Made by a program: the position numbers and the translations under genes. 64,000 nt of DNA. It comes from Oscillospiraceae bacterium. GTDB lineage: Bacteria > Bacillota > Clostridia > Oscillospirales > Oscillospiraceae. The DNA is taken from positions 255,540 to 319,539 of the forward strand of contig CADBWQ010000003.1 in assembly GCA_902798545.1 (NCBI GenBank), written 5' to 3'. The notes under the pieces were generated by a model. It was given only the letters and a program-made list of their open reading frames with translations, ran no database searches and had not been told where the DNA came from. This document shows, piece by piece, positions 8,915 to 17,051 of the stretch (position 1 is its first letter; each line of letters begins with the position of its first letter).

Positions 8915-10742
8915 CACATCTTCCCTCCGTCAGGAGCGTGGCTGCGCCGCAGGCCGAACACTGTTTCCGGCAGTCCGGCGAGAGTTCCGCACGATAAGCC
9001 CGCTCCCGCTCGCGCAGCAGATGTGCCTTGCGTACACCCACATCAATGTGATCCCAGGGAAGCACCGCATCGGTCGGAATCTCCCGATTGGCATAGAAAG
9101 CCGGGTCGATGCCGCAGTCCTGAAATGCCTGCATCCAGCGCTCAAAGGAAAAGTAATCCGTCCATGCATCCAGCCGCCCACCGCGCCGGAATACCAGCTC
9201 AATCGCATCCGACACGCGCCGGTCTCCCTTCGACAGAACGGCTTCAATGAGACTGGTCTCTGCATCGTGCCAGTTGTAGACCACGTTCTTTGCCGTAATG
9301 GCATTGCGCAGCAGGTTTACCCGTCTCCGGTATTCATCCAGACTGATCTGGGCTTCCCACTGGAATGGGCTGTGGGGCTTTGGGATAAAGCAGGAGGTCG
9401 AGATGGTGATCTTCACGCCCCGGTTCTTGTTCTTTGCGTTCAGACGCCAGCAGTGCAGAACCTGATTCGCCATCTCCGCGATTCCGAGAATATCCTCATC
9501 CGTCTCGGTCGGGAGGCCAAGCATGTAGTACAGTTTCACATTATTCCAGCCGCCGGCGAAGGCGATGCTGCAGGTGTGCAGCAGGTCTTCCTCCGTAACA
9601 TTTTTGTTGATGCTGTCGCGCAGGCGCTGGCTTCCGCCCTCCACAGCGAAGGTCAGGCCGCTCTTACGCACCTTCTGCAGGCGCTGCATAATCTCCATTG
9701 AAAAGTTATCCGCCCGCAACGAAGGAAGCGACAGGCCGATACTGCGCTCCTCGCAGTAATCCAGCAGTCCGTCGCAGAGTGCCGGGAGCTCCCGATAGTC
9801 GCTGGTGGAGAGGCTCAGCAGCGTCAGCTCCTGATACCCGGTATTTTTCAGGGCTTCGATTCCCTGCTGAACCAGCGTCTCCTTTTTCTTGGCCCGGATG
9901 GGTCGGTAGACATGTCCCGCCTGACAAAATCGGCAGCCGCGGACACAGCCGCGAAAGAGTTCGAGGCTCACCCGGTCGTGTACAACTTCTGTGGATGGAA
10001 CGATGGGACTGGTCGGGAAGGGTACTGCGTCGAGGTTTGAGATAATGCGCTTTGTGACCTTCGCAGGTACGCCGTCTCCGGGGGTGACAGCTGCGATGCG
10101 GCCGTCTTCACGATAAGTGACTTCATACAGCGACGGGACATAGACACCGCCGATCTGCGCCGCCCTGTGCAGGAAGTCCTGTTTGCTCCAGTTCTCCCTC
10201 TTTGCCTGATGCAGCAGGGTGAGCAGTTCATTGTTCACCTCTTCACCCTCGCCGATAATGAAGAGATCAATGAACGGTGCCATGGGTTCCGCATTCACAC
10301 CCGCCGTGCCGCCGGCCCAGATGAGGGGAAGCAGCTCCGGCCGGTCCGCAGTCCTCAGTGGGATGCCCGCCATATCAAGCATATCCAGCACGGTCGTGTA
10401 GGCCATCTCATATCCGATGGAAAAGGCAACGGAGTCAAACTCTGAGATAGGGTCGCCGCTCTCCAGCGCATAAAGTGGGATACCTGCCCGCTTCATCTCG
10501 TCATACATGTCCCCCCAGGGAGCAAAGACGCGCTCACACCAGACGAAGGGCAGACTGTTCATTGTGTGGTAGAGGATGCTGAGTCCCAGATTCGACATGC
10601 CAATCTCGTAGGTATCCGGGAAGCAGAATGCCAGACGGAGATCCACCTCATCCCTGTTCTTCAGAATCTGATTGTATTCTCCCCCGGTGTAGCGTGCGGG
10701 TTTCTGCACCCGCGGCAGAATTCGTTTCAGTCGTTTATCCAT
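8907..10742 (-). CDS. TIGR03960-family B12-binding radical SAM protein
   Basis: A 611-aa protein. The N-terminal part resembles the cobalamin-binding region of B12-dependent radical SAM enzymes; LFRGCVRGCRFCQAG carries the cluster cysteines C266, C270 and C273. The role of the family is not established; RNA or ribosome modification has been suggested from its usual neighbours. The ATG at 10742 is chosen because GGAG precedes it and the sequence upstream reads as the overlapping TtcA-like gene. The gene overlaps that upstream gene by 8 nt and the downstream TIGR03936 partner by 8 nt. Confidence 0.9.
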   Translation of the reverse strand: MDKRLKRILPRVQKPARYTGGEYNQILKNRDEVDLRLAFCFPDTYEIGMSNLGLSILYHTMNSLPFVWCERVFAPWGDMYDEMKRAGIPLYALESGDPISEFDSVAFSIGYEMAYTTVLDMLDMAGIPLRTADRPELLPLIWAGGTAGVNAEPMAPFIDLFIIGEGEEVNNELLTLLHQAKRENWSKQDFLHRAAQIGGVYVPSLYEVTYREDGRIAAVTPGDGVPAKVTKRIISNLDAVPFPTSPIVPSTEVVHDRVSLELFRGCVRGCRFCQAGHVYRPIRAKKKETLVQQGIEALKNTGYQELTLLSLSTSDYRELPALCDGLLDYCEERSIGLSLPSLRADNFSMEIMQRLQKVRKSGLTFAVEGGSQRLRDSINKNVTEEDLLHTCSIAFAGGWNNVKLYYMLGLPTETDEDILGIAEMANQVLHCWRLNAKNKNRGVKITISTSCFIPKPHSPFQWEAQISLDEYRRRVNLLRNAITAKNVVYNWHDAETSLIEAVLSKGDRRVSDAIELVFRRGGRLDAWTDYFSFERWMQAFQDCGIDPAFYANREIPTDAVLPWDHIDVGVRKAHLLRERERAYRAELSPDCRKQCSACGAATLLTEGRCDG

Positions 10743-11598
10743 TCTCTTCTCCGTCTTCTGCCTGTCCGAACCTCTCCAGGAAACTGTGCATCTCCCCGCC
10801 GGTTTTGTAGCCCGGGAAGGTATCCAGATGCACGGCATGAATGCTGTTAAAGATACTGCGGTCGATGTTGGGGTTTCCTTCTCGCAGTTTTCGGATCAGG
10901 AGCTTCGTCTCCTTGCGTTTGCTGCTGTGTTCGTCGCTGTCACAGTTCTGGGTAAAGCGGCAGGCACAGCGGATAAAATGCAGATCGTTATACCGGCACC
11001 AGGCCAGAATGTCGTCCTCATGGACACAGTAGAGCGGGCGGATCAGGCTCATACCTTCAAAGTTTTTACTGTGCAGCTTTGGCTGCATGGCCTGCAGCTG
11101 CGAGCCGTAGAACATGCCCATCAGGGTTGTTTCGATCACATCGCTCATATGATGTCCGAGGGCAATCTTGTTGCAGCCGAGCTCCTTTGCCTTGCTGTAG
11201 AGATAGCCACGGCGCATTCGGGCGCAGAGATAGCAGGCCGAGCCGCTCTTTCCGATCGACGCCGTAACATCAAAAATATCCGTTTCAAAGACCGTGAGCG
11301 GGATATTCAGGAGCCTTGCGTTCTCCTCAATCGCGCGGCGGTTTTCCTCGTTGTAACCCGGATCCATCATCAGGAAAACCAGCTCGAAGGGGACGTCGCT
11401 GTGACGCTGCAGCATCTGCAGGAGCTTTGCATTCAGGAAGGAGTCTTTTCCCCCTGATATGCACGCGGCAATCCGGTCTCCCGCCTGTACAAGCTCGTAC
11501 TGTTTCATGGCGTTGATGAAGGGTCTCCACAGGCTTTTGTGGAACTTTTTGTTGATGCTCTGTTCAACCAGCTGGTATTTTTCAAGCTCTCTGCTCAT
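10735..11598 (-). CDS. TtcA-family tRNA 2-thiocytidine synthetase-like ATPase
   Basis: A 287-aa PP-loop ATPase with SGGKDS at residues 48-53 and the CYLC pair (C122, C125), plus CACRFTQNC further on. TtcA enzymes use an Fe-S cluster held by such cysteines to thiolate C32 of tRNA. The ATG at 11598 follows a GGGGGA ribosome-binding site; an in-frame ATG further upstream has none. It has its own promoter and is first in a three-gene overlapping operon with the TIGR03960/TIGR03936 pair. That arrangement supports an RNA-modification theme for all three, though this is inference. Confidence 0.85.
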   Translation of the reverse strand: MSRELEKYQLVEQSINKKFHKSLWRPFINAMKQYELVQAGDRIAACISGGKDSFLNAKLLQMLQRHSDVPFELVFLMMDPGYNEENRRAIEENARLLNIPLTVFETDIFDVTASIGKSGSACYLCARMRRGYLYSKAKELGCNKIALGHHMSDVIETTLMGMFYGSQLQAMQPKLHSKNFEGMSLIRPLYCVHEDDILAWCRYNDLHFIRCACRFTQNCDSDEHSSKRKETKLLIRKLREGNPNIDRSIFNSIHAVHLDTFPGYKTGGEMHSFLERFGQAEDGEENG

Positions 11599-11626
11599 GC
11601 TCTTCCCCCGAAAATCAAGTCTTTTT

Positions 11627-11655
11627 ATGATACCATGCACGCCGGAAAAGTGCAA
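11627..11655 (-). promoter_or_regulatory. Promoter of the TtcA-like operon
   Basis: Leftward TTGCAC at 11655-11650, 17-nt spacer, TATCAT at 11632-11627. Confidence 0.6.
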
Positions 11656-11690
11656 TGAAAAAACGCAGAAGTTTCCTTCTGCGTTTCTTT
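11656..11690 (-). terminator. Intrinsic terminator after mogA
   Basis: An 11-bp perfect stem (AAACGCAGAAG/CTTCTGCGTTT, 11661-11671 and 11676-11686) is followed, reading leftward, by a run of T residues. It separates mogA from the promoter of the TtcA-like operon. Confidence 0.85.
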
Positions 11691-11721
11691 GAACATGCGG
11701 TATTCTGATCCCTCGCTGCCC

Positions 11722-12264
11722 TCAGTCATGGGAGTGTTCTTGATGATGACCGTGGTCGTGGTGGTGATGTTCATGGTCATGATCTGTGGATCCGTCGGAG
11801 AAGAGCATGTCCATCCCGTGGCAGATTGCCTCCAGCACCGCCGCCAGGTTCTCCCTTGCCGCCTTCTCGCTGCCCGGGAGATTCACAATCAGGGTCTTGC
11901 CCCTGATCCCGGCTGCACTGCGACTGAGGCATCCTCTGGGTGTGATTTGAAGACTGGCCCAGCGCATCGCCTCCGGGATGCCGCGGGTCTCACGCTCCAC
12001 CACCGCCAGCGTCGCCTCGGGCGTGATATCCCGCTGGGAGAAGCCGGTACCGCCCGTGGTCATGACGAGACCGAGCTTTTTTTCATCTGCGCAGGCGATC
12101 AGCTCCGCCTTGATCTGCTCCATCTCGTCCGGAATGATACTGGTATAGGTCACGTCAAAGCCTGCGTCCTCCAGCATTCTGCATACTGCCGGTCCGCTGG
12201 TATCCACCCGCTCGCCGCGGGATCCCTTGTCGCTGATGGTGATGACAGCCGCTGTGTACTTCAT
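11722..12264 (-). CDS. MogA/MoaB-family molybdopterin adenylyltransferase with His-rich C-terminal tail
   Basis: A 180-aa protein. The MoCF fold is shown by AVITISDKGSRGERVDTSGP at the N-terminus, TTGGTGFSQRDITPEA, and VNLPGS. This family adenylylates molybdopterin before metal insertion. The last 19 residues form a tail of alternating His, Asp and Glu (ten His), not needed for the MogA fold and suggestive of metal binding or storage. The ATG at 12264 follows GGGAGG. No other Mo-cofactor gene is in the window. The catalytic assignment is good; the role of the tail is inference. Confidence 0.88.
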   Translation of the reverse strand: MKYTAAVITISDKGSRGERVDTSGPAVCRMLEDAGFDVTYTSIIPDEMEQIKAELIACADEKKLGLVMTTGGTGFSQRDITPEATLAVVERETRGIPEAMRWASLQITPRGCLSRSAAGIRGKTLIVNLPGSEKAARENLAAVLEAICHGMDMLFSDGSTDHDHEHHHHDHGHHQEHSHD

Positions 12265-12307
12265 AACAGGACCTCCCTGATTTCTGGTTTGGTTATTAAT
12301 CTTGCTC

Positions 12308-12336
12308 AGTATACCGCGAACTGCCGGATTCTTCAA
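12308..12336 (-). promoter_or_regulatory. Promoter of mogA
   Basis: Leftward TTGAAG at 12336-12331, 17-nt spacer, TATACT at 12313-12308, about 45 nt before the mogA start. Confidence 0.6.
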
Positions 12337-12381
12337 GCTGCCCTCTGCATTCTTGTCGCGCAGTGCGGTGCTGCGCACTCC

Positions 12382-14202
12382 TCAAAGTGGCCTTTTGAGG
12401 CCGTATCTTGTGGTGGTCACGTTCTCACCGGCCGGCTCGAACATCCCGTCGTTCACCTGCTGGAAATTCCAGAGGATATGGTCCGTTCCCGTGAGCATCA
12501 GGCCGTTGGTATAGCAGTCGTGGATACAGCAGTCCTGGAAGATGAAATGGCCGCAGTTCCAGAGATTTGCTCCGTATTCACTGCACTCATAGATTTCAGT
12601 GTCGCGGATGATGAAGTCCGAGCAGTTGCTGGCTCCGATGCCGTTCACGCCGCAGCCGAAGAGACCGCAGTTTAGGATCTCCACATCCCAGCATCCGGAA
12701 AACTCGAACACGTCCCCCGCGCAGGAGCCGGGGGCCTCGCGCAGATGACCGGCTGTGAGATCACAGATGCTGATCCCCGTACATGAGTCAAAGTTCAACA
12801 CATCTGCATAGCGTGGTGTTGCCTGGAGGATGGTCTTGTCTTTTCCCTGACCGATGATCTGCAGGTTCCGTACACCCTGAATCACCAGTCCCGGTCCGTC
12901 GTAAACGTCCATCCAGTAATAGTACACACTGCCTGTTCCGCCGTAGTTGCTTGCGGTGCTGAAGTCGATCAGCGATGCATCGACATAGATCACACTGTTG
13001 TTTCCGATGGCGGCGAGGAATTCATCCGCTGTCGTGACGTGGCTTACCGTCATCCCTTCTGCCATCGGCAGATGCTCCTCCGAATACGCAGTCTCGCTGA
13101 CCGGAGGGGCATAGCTCTCGACATTGAAGGGCACTCTCATCATCGCTTCCACTCCGGCCTGTTCCAGACTTGCGCCGTTCTCGTCGACGATCGGAACCGC
13201 TGCCGTGGGGATGTCCGCATCTGCATGGAAGAAAGGTCCGCTCACCTGATTATTGTCATATTCCGTTCCGCTCACCATCACCGGCTGGCCACACACGAAG
13301 AACACACCGCCCCAGTCGTACTGCCCGATGGTGTTGTCATGGACACTGCAGCCGGCGATCAGAAATCCCTGGGTATAATCGCTGTGAATTAAAGTCTGGG
13401 TGACGTTTCCGGAGATCTCGGTGTTGAGCACCGCAAAACCGGTGCAGGACTGCGCATGCAGCAGGTCGAACGCGTACCAGCCGTCGTCCTCGTGTTCCTT
13501 GCTGAAGCCGCAGTGCCGGATTATCCCGTCCACAAAGCGGACATCCTGGCAGCGGAAAGTCTCAATGGCGCCGTAGGTGCAGTCATGGATCGCGGTGTTT
13601 GAGGCAATGACAGAGAAGCTTTCCGTCGCCGTGATTCCATAGGTTCCGCATCCGTAGAGGTCACAGTTTTGGATCCGGACCCTGCTGCAGCTGTAAAAGT
13701 CCAGGACGCCGCCCGAGCAGTATCCCTCGCCCGGTGTGTGTCCTGCCGTGAAATTGGAAAAATGCAGATCGTCACAGCTGTCCGCCGCCAGGACATTGGC
13801 ATAGCGGGGCTCTGTCACGATGCTGCAGCGCTGTACGTCGCTGCCCTCCAGCCAGAGTCCGGCGACATTCCGGATCACAAGCTGGTATCCATCGTAGGAA
13901 TCCACCCAATGCCAGTATTCGCCCGCGCTTAGGTCACCGTAACTTCCGGCCTGAGTCAGGTTGTATTCCCCGTCTTCCAGCTGGATTATGCGGTCCGGTC
14001 CAATCGCTTCCAGCAGTTCATCCACAGTGCTGACATGGAAAACGGCTTCCGGTCTCGTGCTGTCTTCCGTGGCCGCTTCCGCTTCCCCGTCGGCCCAGGC
14101 GTCGGGGACAATTCCTCTCCCGAAGCCGCCGATGGCAAGAAGCAGCGCCAGGAGCAGCGGAAGCAGGGTTCTGTTCCTTCTGTCTGCTCTTCTCTTCATC
14201 AT
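12382..14202 (-). CDS. Secreted right-handed beta-helix protein with internal duplication
   Basis: A 606-aa protein with an N-terminal signal peptide (Arg-rich start, a Leu/Ala core near residues 13-25, AWA as likely cleavage site). Two halves of about 200 residues are related: each begins V(S/T)T(V/A)DE(L/F)L(E)AIG, then has a D(S/V)YDG segment, PRYA(N/D)VL, TAGH, a Cys-rich stretch ending in LFGCG or LYGCG, and T-I-(H/Y)-(D/E)-C. Repeated short strands of the N-C-x-IxxC type indicate parallel beta-helix coils like those of pectate lyases. No pectate lyase active site is evident. It may bind or cleave a polysaccharide outside the cell. The enzyme activity is unknown. Confidence 0.75.
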   Translation of the reverse strand: MMKRRADRRNRTLLPLLLALLLAIGGFGRGIVPDAWADGEAEAATEDSTRPEAVFHVSTVDELLEAIGPDRIIQLEDGEYNLTQAGSYGDLSAGEYWHWVDSYDGYQLVIRNVAGLWLEGSDVQRCSIVTEPRYANVLAADSCDDLHFSNFTAGHTPGEGYCSGGVLDFYSCSRVRIQNCDLYGCGTYGITATESFSVIASNTAIHDCTYGAIETFRCQDVRFVDGIIRHCGFSKEHEDDGWYAFDLLHAQSCTGFAVLNTEISGNVTQTLIHSDYTQGFLIAGCSVHDNTIGQYDWGGVFFVCGQPVMVSGTEYDNNQVSGPFFHADADIPTAAVPIVDENGASLEQAGVEAMMRVPFNVESYAPPVSETAYSEEHLPMAEGMTVSHVTTADEFLAAIGNNSVIYVDASLIDFSTASNYGGTGSVYYYWMDVYDGPGLVIQGVRNLQIIGQGKDKTILQATPRYADVLNFDSCTGISICDLTAGHLREAPGSCAGDVFEFSGCWDVEILNCGLFGCGVNGIGASNCSDFIIRDTEIYECSEYGANLWNCGHFIFQDCCIHDCYTNGLMLTGTDHILWNFQQVNDGMFEPAGENVTTTRYGLKRPL

Positions 14203-14444
14203 TCATCCCGTCCTTTCCGTGACAGATGGTTCTTGTCCACTGTTTTTCGCTTCTGAACACAGTATAGCAGATTCTGACAGAAAAGAGTCTGAAGAATCCT
14301 TAATCCTGTTTTTCAATTGAAGCCCTCTTTCGTCATCACGTCCGGGTCAGGTTTTTTCGATACGTCTCAATACTGAGTATCTTCAACTGATTCCATCCTC
14401 GTGGCAGTCCCTCTGTTGAAGCCATTTTTTCTGTATCCCGCTTC

Positions 14445-15383
14445 TCACAGCCGGCTTCCCTGTCGGATCTGGTCCCTCTCAAAAGCCCGATTGATGTCGT
14501 TCAGCACCCGTTTTTTGTCCGCACTCCACTTTGGGGCGATCAGGCTGCGTTTTGCTCCGTCGCCGGTCAGGCGGTGTACCACCATCCCCGGCGGGATGCT
14601 CTCGATGCATTCTTCCAGAATCCGGATGTATGCGGCCGGGGACAGGACCTCGAACGCTCCCGCCCGGTACTCTTCCGCCAGTTTCGTTCCCTCCAGCACA
14701 TGGAGCAGCTGGAACTTGATCCCCTGTACACCGCTTCTCCCGATATAGGCCGCTGTCTGTCGGATCATCTCCGGCGTCTCTCCGGGAAGACCGATAATCA
14801 TGTGTACAACCACCGGGATACCCGCAGCCCGCAGCCGCCCCACCGCATCGTCGTACACCTCCAGCGGATAGCCTCGCCGGATGGCCTTTGCAGTCTGCTC
14901 ATGAATGGTCTGCAGGCCCAGCTCAATCCAGACCGGCTTCTCGCTGTTCAGGTCTGCGAGCAGCGAGATCACCTCGTCATCGAGACAGTCAGGCCTGGTC
15001 CCGATGGACATGGCCGCGATGTCCGGGTGCCGGATGGTTTCAGTATAGAGGTTCCGCAGGCGTTCAATCGGCGCATAGGTTCCCGTATAGCTCTGGAAAT
15101 AGGCGATGAACTTCTTCGCGCCCTTGTCCGCCACCACCGCTTTTGCCATCTCGATGGCTTCCGCGACATCGTCTCCCACCGGGATGGCAAAGTCGCCGCT
15201 CCCGCCCGCGCAGAAGCTGCAGCCGCCGGTTCCCTTGCTGCCGTCTCTCGTCGGGCAGGTAAATCCGCCGTCCAGCGCCAGCTTGTACACCTTTTCCCCG
15301 AACTGCTCCCGCAGGAAGCTGTTCAGGCTGCGGTAGTGCATGCCTGCCTCATTCTGTTTTATCTGCTCATTCTCTCTTGTCAT
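14445..15383 (-). CDS. TIGR01212-family radical SAM protein (YhcC-like)
   Basis: A 312-aa protein with the diagnostic LDGGFTCPTRDGSKGTGGCS region; cluster cysteines are C43, C55 and C58, an expanded spacing characteristic of this family. The function is not well defined; the family is widespread and lies close to the Elp3/oxygen-independent radical SAM group. A GGTGGAG ribosome-binding site precedes the ATG. The neighbours do not form an evident pathway. Confidence 0.88.
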   Translation of the reverse strand: MTRENEQIKQNEAGMHYRSLNSFLREQFGEKVYKLALDGGFTCPTRDGSKGTGGCSFCAGGSGDFAIPVGDDVAEAIEMAKAVVADKGAKKFIAYFQSYTGTYAPIERLRNLYTETIRHPDIAAMSIGTRPDCLDDEVISLLADLNSEKPVWIELGLQTIHEQTAKAIRRGYPLEVYDDAVGRLRAAGIPVVVHMIIGLPGETPEMIRQTAAYIGRSGVQGIKFQLLHVLEGTKLAEEYRAGAFEVLSPAAYIRILEECIESIPPGMVVHRLTGDGAKRSLIAPKWSADKKRVLNDINRAFERDQIRQGSRL

Positions 15384-15592
15384 TTTGCTCCACCTGCTCT
15401 GAACACGATGATACCACAGGTCCGTGAAACAGGAAAGGATAATTCAAGTCATTCTCTCCAAGTCCTTGTGTCCTCATTCCAAAAATACAGGCTCTTGAAA
15501 CCTGTCCCATGTTTTGCTGTACCTAAGGGTGAGAGTTCTCAGACAGCAGACAACCTGAATTACAGCGGAATCTGGATCTGATCGTGCGAAAT

Positions 15593-15619
15593 GGCGGGTC
15601 TGCCGGAAGCAGGCCCGCC
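15593..15619 (-). terminator. Possible terminator after the flavin oxidoreductase gene
   Basis: An 11-bp stem (GGCGGGTCTGC/GCAGGCCCGCC, one wobble) lies 9 nt downstream of the stop codon of the leftward gene at 15628. There is no clear T-tract, so termination may be weak. Confidence 0.45.
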
Positions 15620-15627
15620 GTAATCTG

Positions 15628-16608
15628 TTATATTGATTGCTTTTTCCGCCAGTCCGGATCCCGGAAGAGCGCCCTTCCGACGCCGATCAGGTCGGCCTTT
15701 CCCTCCTGTAAGAGTTTCTCCGCCTCATCTGTTGTCGTGACGCCACCGGTGAGCATCACCGGAATAGAGACAACGGCTTTGATCTTTTCTGTCATAGTGC
15801 CGAAGTATCCCGGTTCCGGGTGTCCCTGTCTCACGAACCCACACATGCCGCCCGAGATATCCAACAGGTCGACTGTTGCCTGTTCAAGCAGACGACAGGC
15901 TTCGGCCGCGTCCTCCTCTGTGGAGCCGCCGGGAAGATAGTCCGCGCCGCCCAGCCGGACTGCTACCGGCACCTGATCTCCCACCGCTTCGCGGACCGCC
16001 GCGACCGTCTCCACCAAGAAGCGAAGCCGGTTCGTCAGACTGCCAGAGCCGTATTCGTCTTCGCGCCGGTTTGTGAGCGGAGAATAGAACTGATCCAGCA
16101 GATAGCCGTGGGCGGAGTGGATCTCCACACCGTCATACCCCGCCTTTACCGCACGCAGAGCTGCGTGCGCCCAGCAGACCTCAAGGCCCCGGATTTCCTC
16201 CGCAGTCAGGGGCCGCGGCTTCTTCTGCAGGGTCTTTCTCAATGCCGGGACATCGCTCGCCGAAACCAGCTCTCCGTCGTCGAAAGGCTCCGCAGCGTTC
16301 CCGGCGTGGTTCAGCTGGATAAAAACCCGGCTTCCGGCCTCATGCACCACATCGGTCAGCAACCTGTGTTCCGCGATGCATCCATCTTCAGCGATAGAAA
16401 GCTGGCCGCTGTCGGCACGGCCCGCTTCGCTGATACAGCAGTGTTCCACAATGATGATGCCCGGTTCACTGCCGATCGCGCGGGCATGATAATACGCCGT
16501 CAGGTCATCGGTGACGCGGCCGTGATTGCTGCGGTCCGACTGCATTGGCGGCATTACCAGCCTGTTTTTCAGCTGCAGATTGCGGATCAGGATCGGATCG
16601 TTTAACAT
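15628..16608 (-). CDS. NADH:flavin oxidoreductase, old yellow enzyme family
   Basis: A 326-aa TIM-barrel FMN enzyme. Seen: LKNRLVMPPM at the start, QLNHAG, and EIHSAHGYLLDQF with the catalytic-site His, then SPLTNRREDEYGG-like and LTGGV(T) phosphate-binding segments near the C-terminus. It lacks the C-terminal Fe-S/FAD domains of the 2-enoate reductase type, so it is a single-domain OYE that probably reduces activated alkenes. It starts 8 nt after the DUF3783 gene, so the two are co-transcribed. The physiological substrate is unknown. Confidence 0.88.
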   Translation of the reverse strand: MLNDPILIRNLQLKNRLVMPPMQSDRSNHGRVTDDLTAYYHARAIGSEPGIIIVEHCCISEAGRADSGQLSIAEDGCIAEHRLLTDVVHEAGSRVFIQLNHAGNAAEPFDDGELVSASDVPALRKTLQKKPRPLTAEEIRGLEVCWAHAALRAVKAGYDGVEIHSAHGYLLDQFYSPLTNRREDEYGSGSLTNRLRFLVETVAAVREAVGDQVPVAVRLGGADYLPGGSTEEDAAEACRLLEQATVDLLDISGGMCGFVRQGHPEPGYFGTMTEKIKAVVSIPVMLTGGVTTTDEAEKLLQEGKADLIGVGRALFRDPDWRKKQSI

Positions 16609-16616
16609 GTCGGCAC

Positions 16617-17024
16617 CTACTTTTTCTTATGTTTTTTGTTTCGCGTCTGCTGTTTCCAGCGCTTCATGGCCTCTTCTTCTGCACAGAGCTCTCTGTGTAG
16701 CCGCTGTGCGGTCCACTTTCGGTTGTGTTCGGTAACCACGGCCTTCAGTCGGATGCTCTGCCCCTCCCTGCGCAGGGTATCCAGCAGTTCGTGAAATTCC
16801 GCCTGGGACAGCGCATGCATCAGCATCAGTTCATCGGCAAAAGGTTCTCTTTCTCCTTCCGGCTGGGCCGGATTCGCCGCCGCGCCGCTCAGGAGCGCTT
16901 CGAGCGTCTCGCCCTGCCGTTCGGGAAGAATCTCCCGGCACCTCAGGCCCAGCCTGAGCGCGGTCAGGCGGATCGCGGTTTTCTTCTCAGGATCCTGAAT
17001 ATTAAACAGCAGCAGTTCTCCCAT
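16617..17024 (-). CDS. DUF3783-family protein
   Basis: A 135-aa protein of unknown function. The C-terminal half shows the family pattern (ADELMLMHALSQAEFHELLD, then LKAVVTEHNRKWT), ending in a very basic Lys/Arg tail. The ATG at 17024 is chosen because AGGGGAG lies 9 nt upstream; the ATG at 17033 directly abuts that site. It sits between a MATE exporter gene (27 nt away) and the flavin oxidoreductase gene (8 nt) in one apparent operon. Confidence 0.75.
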   Translation of the reverse strand: MGELLLFNIQDPEKKTAIRLTALRLGLRCREILPERQGETLEALLSGAAANPAQPEGEREPFADELMLMHALSQAEFHELLDTLRREGQSIRLKAVVTEHNRKWTAQRLHRELCAEEEAMKRWKQQTRNKKHKKK

Positions 17025-17051
17025 GCTTTCCATCTCCCCTATCCGCAGCGC

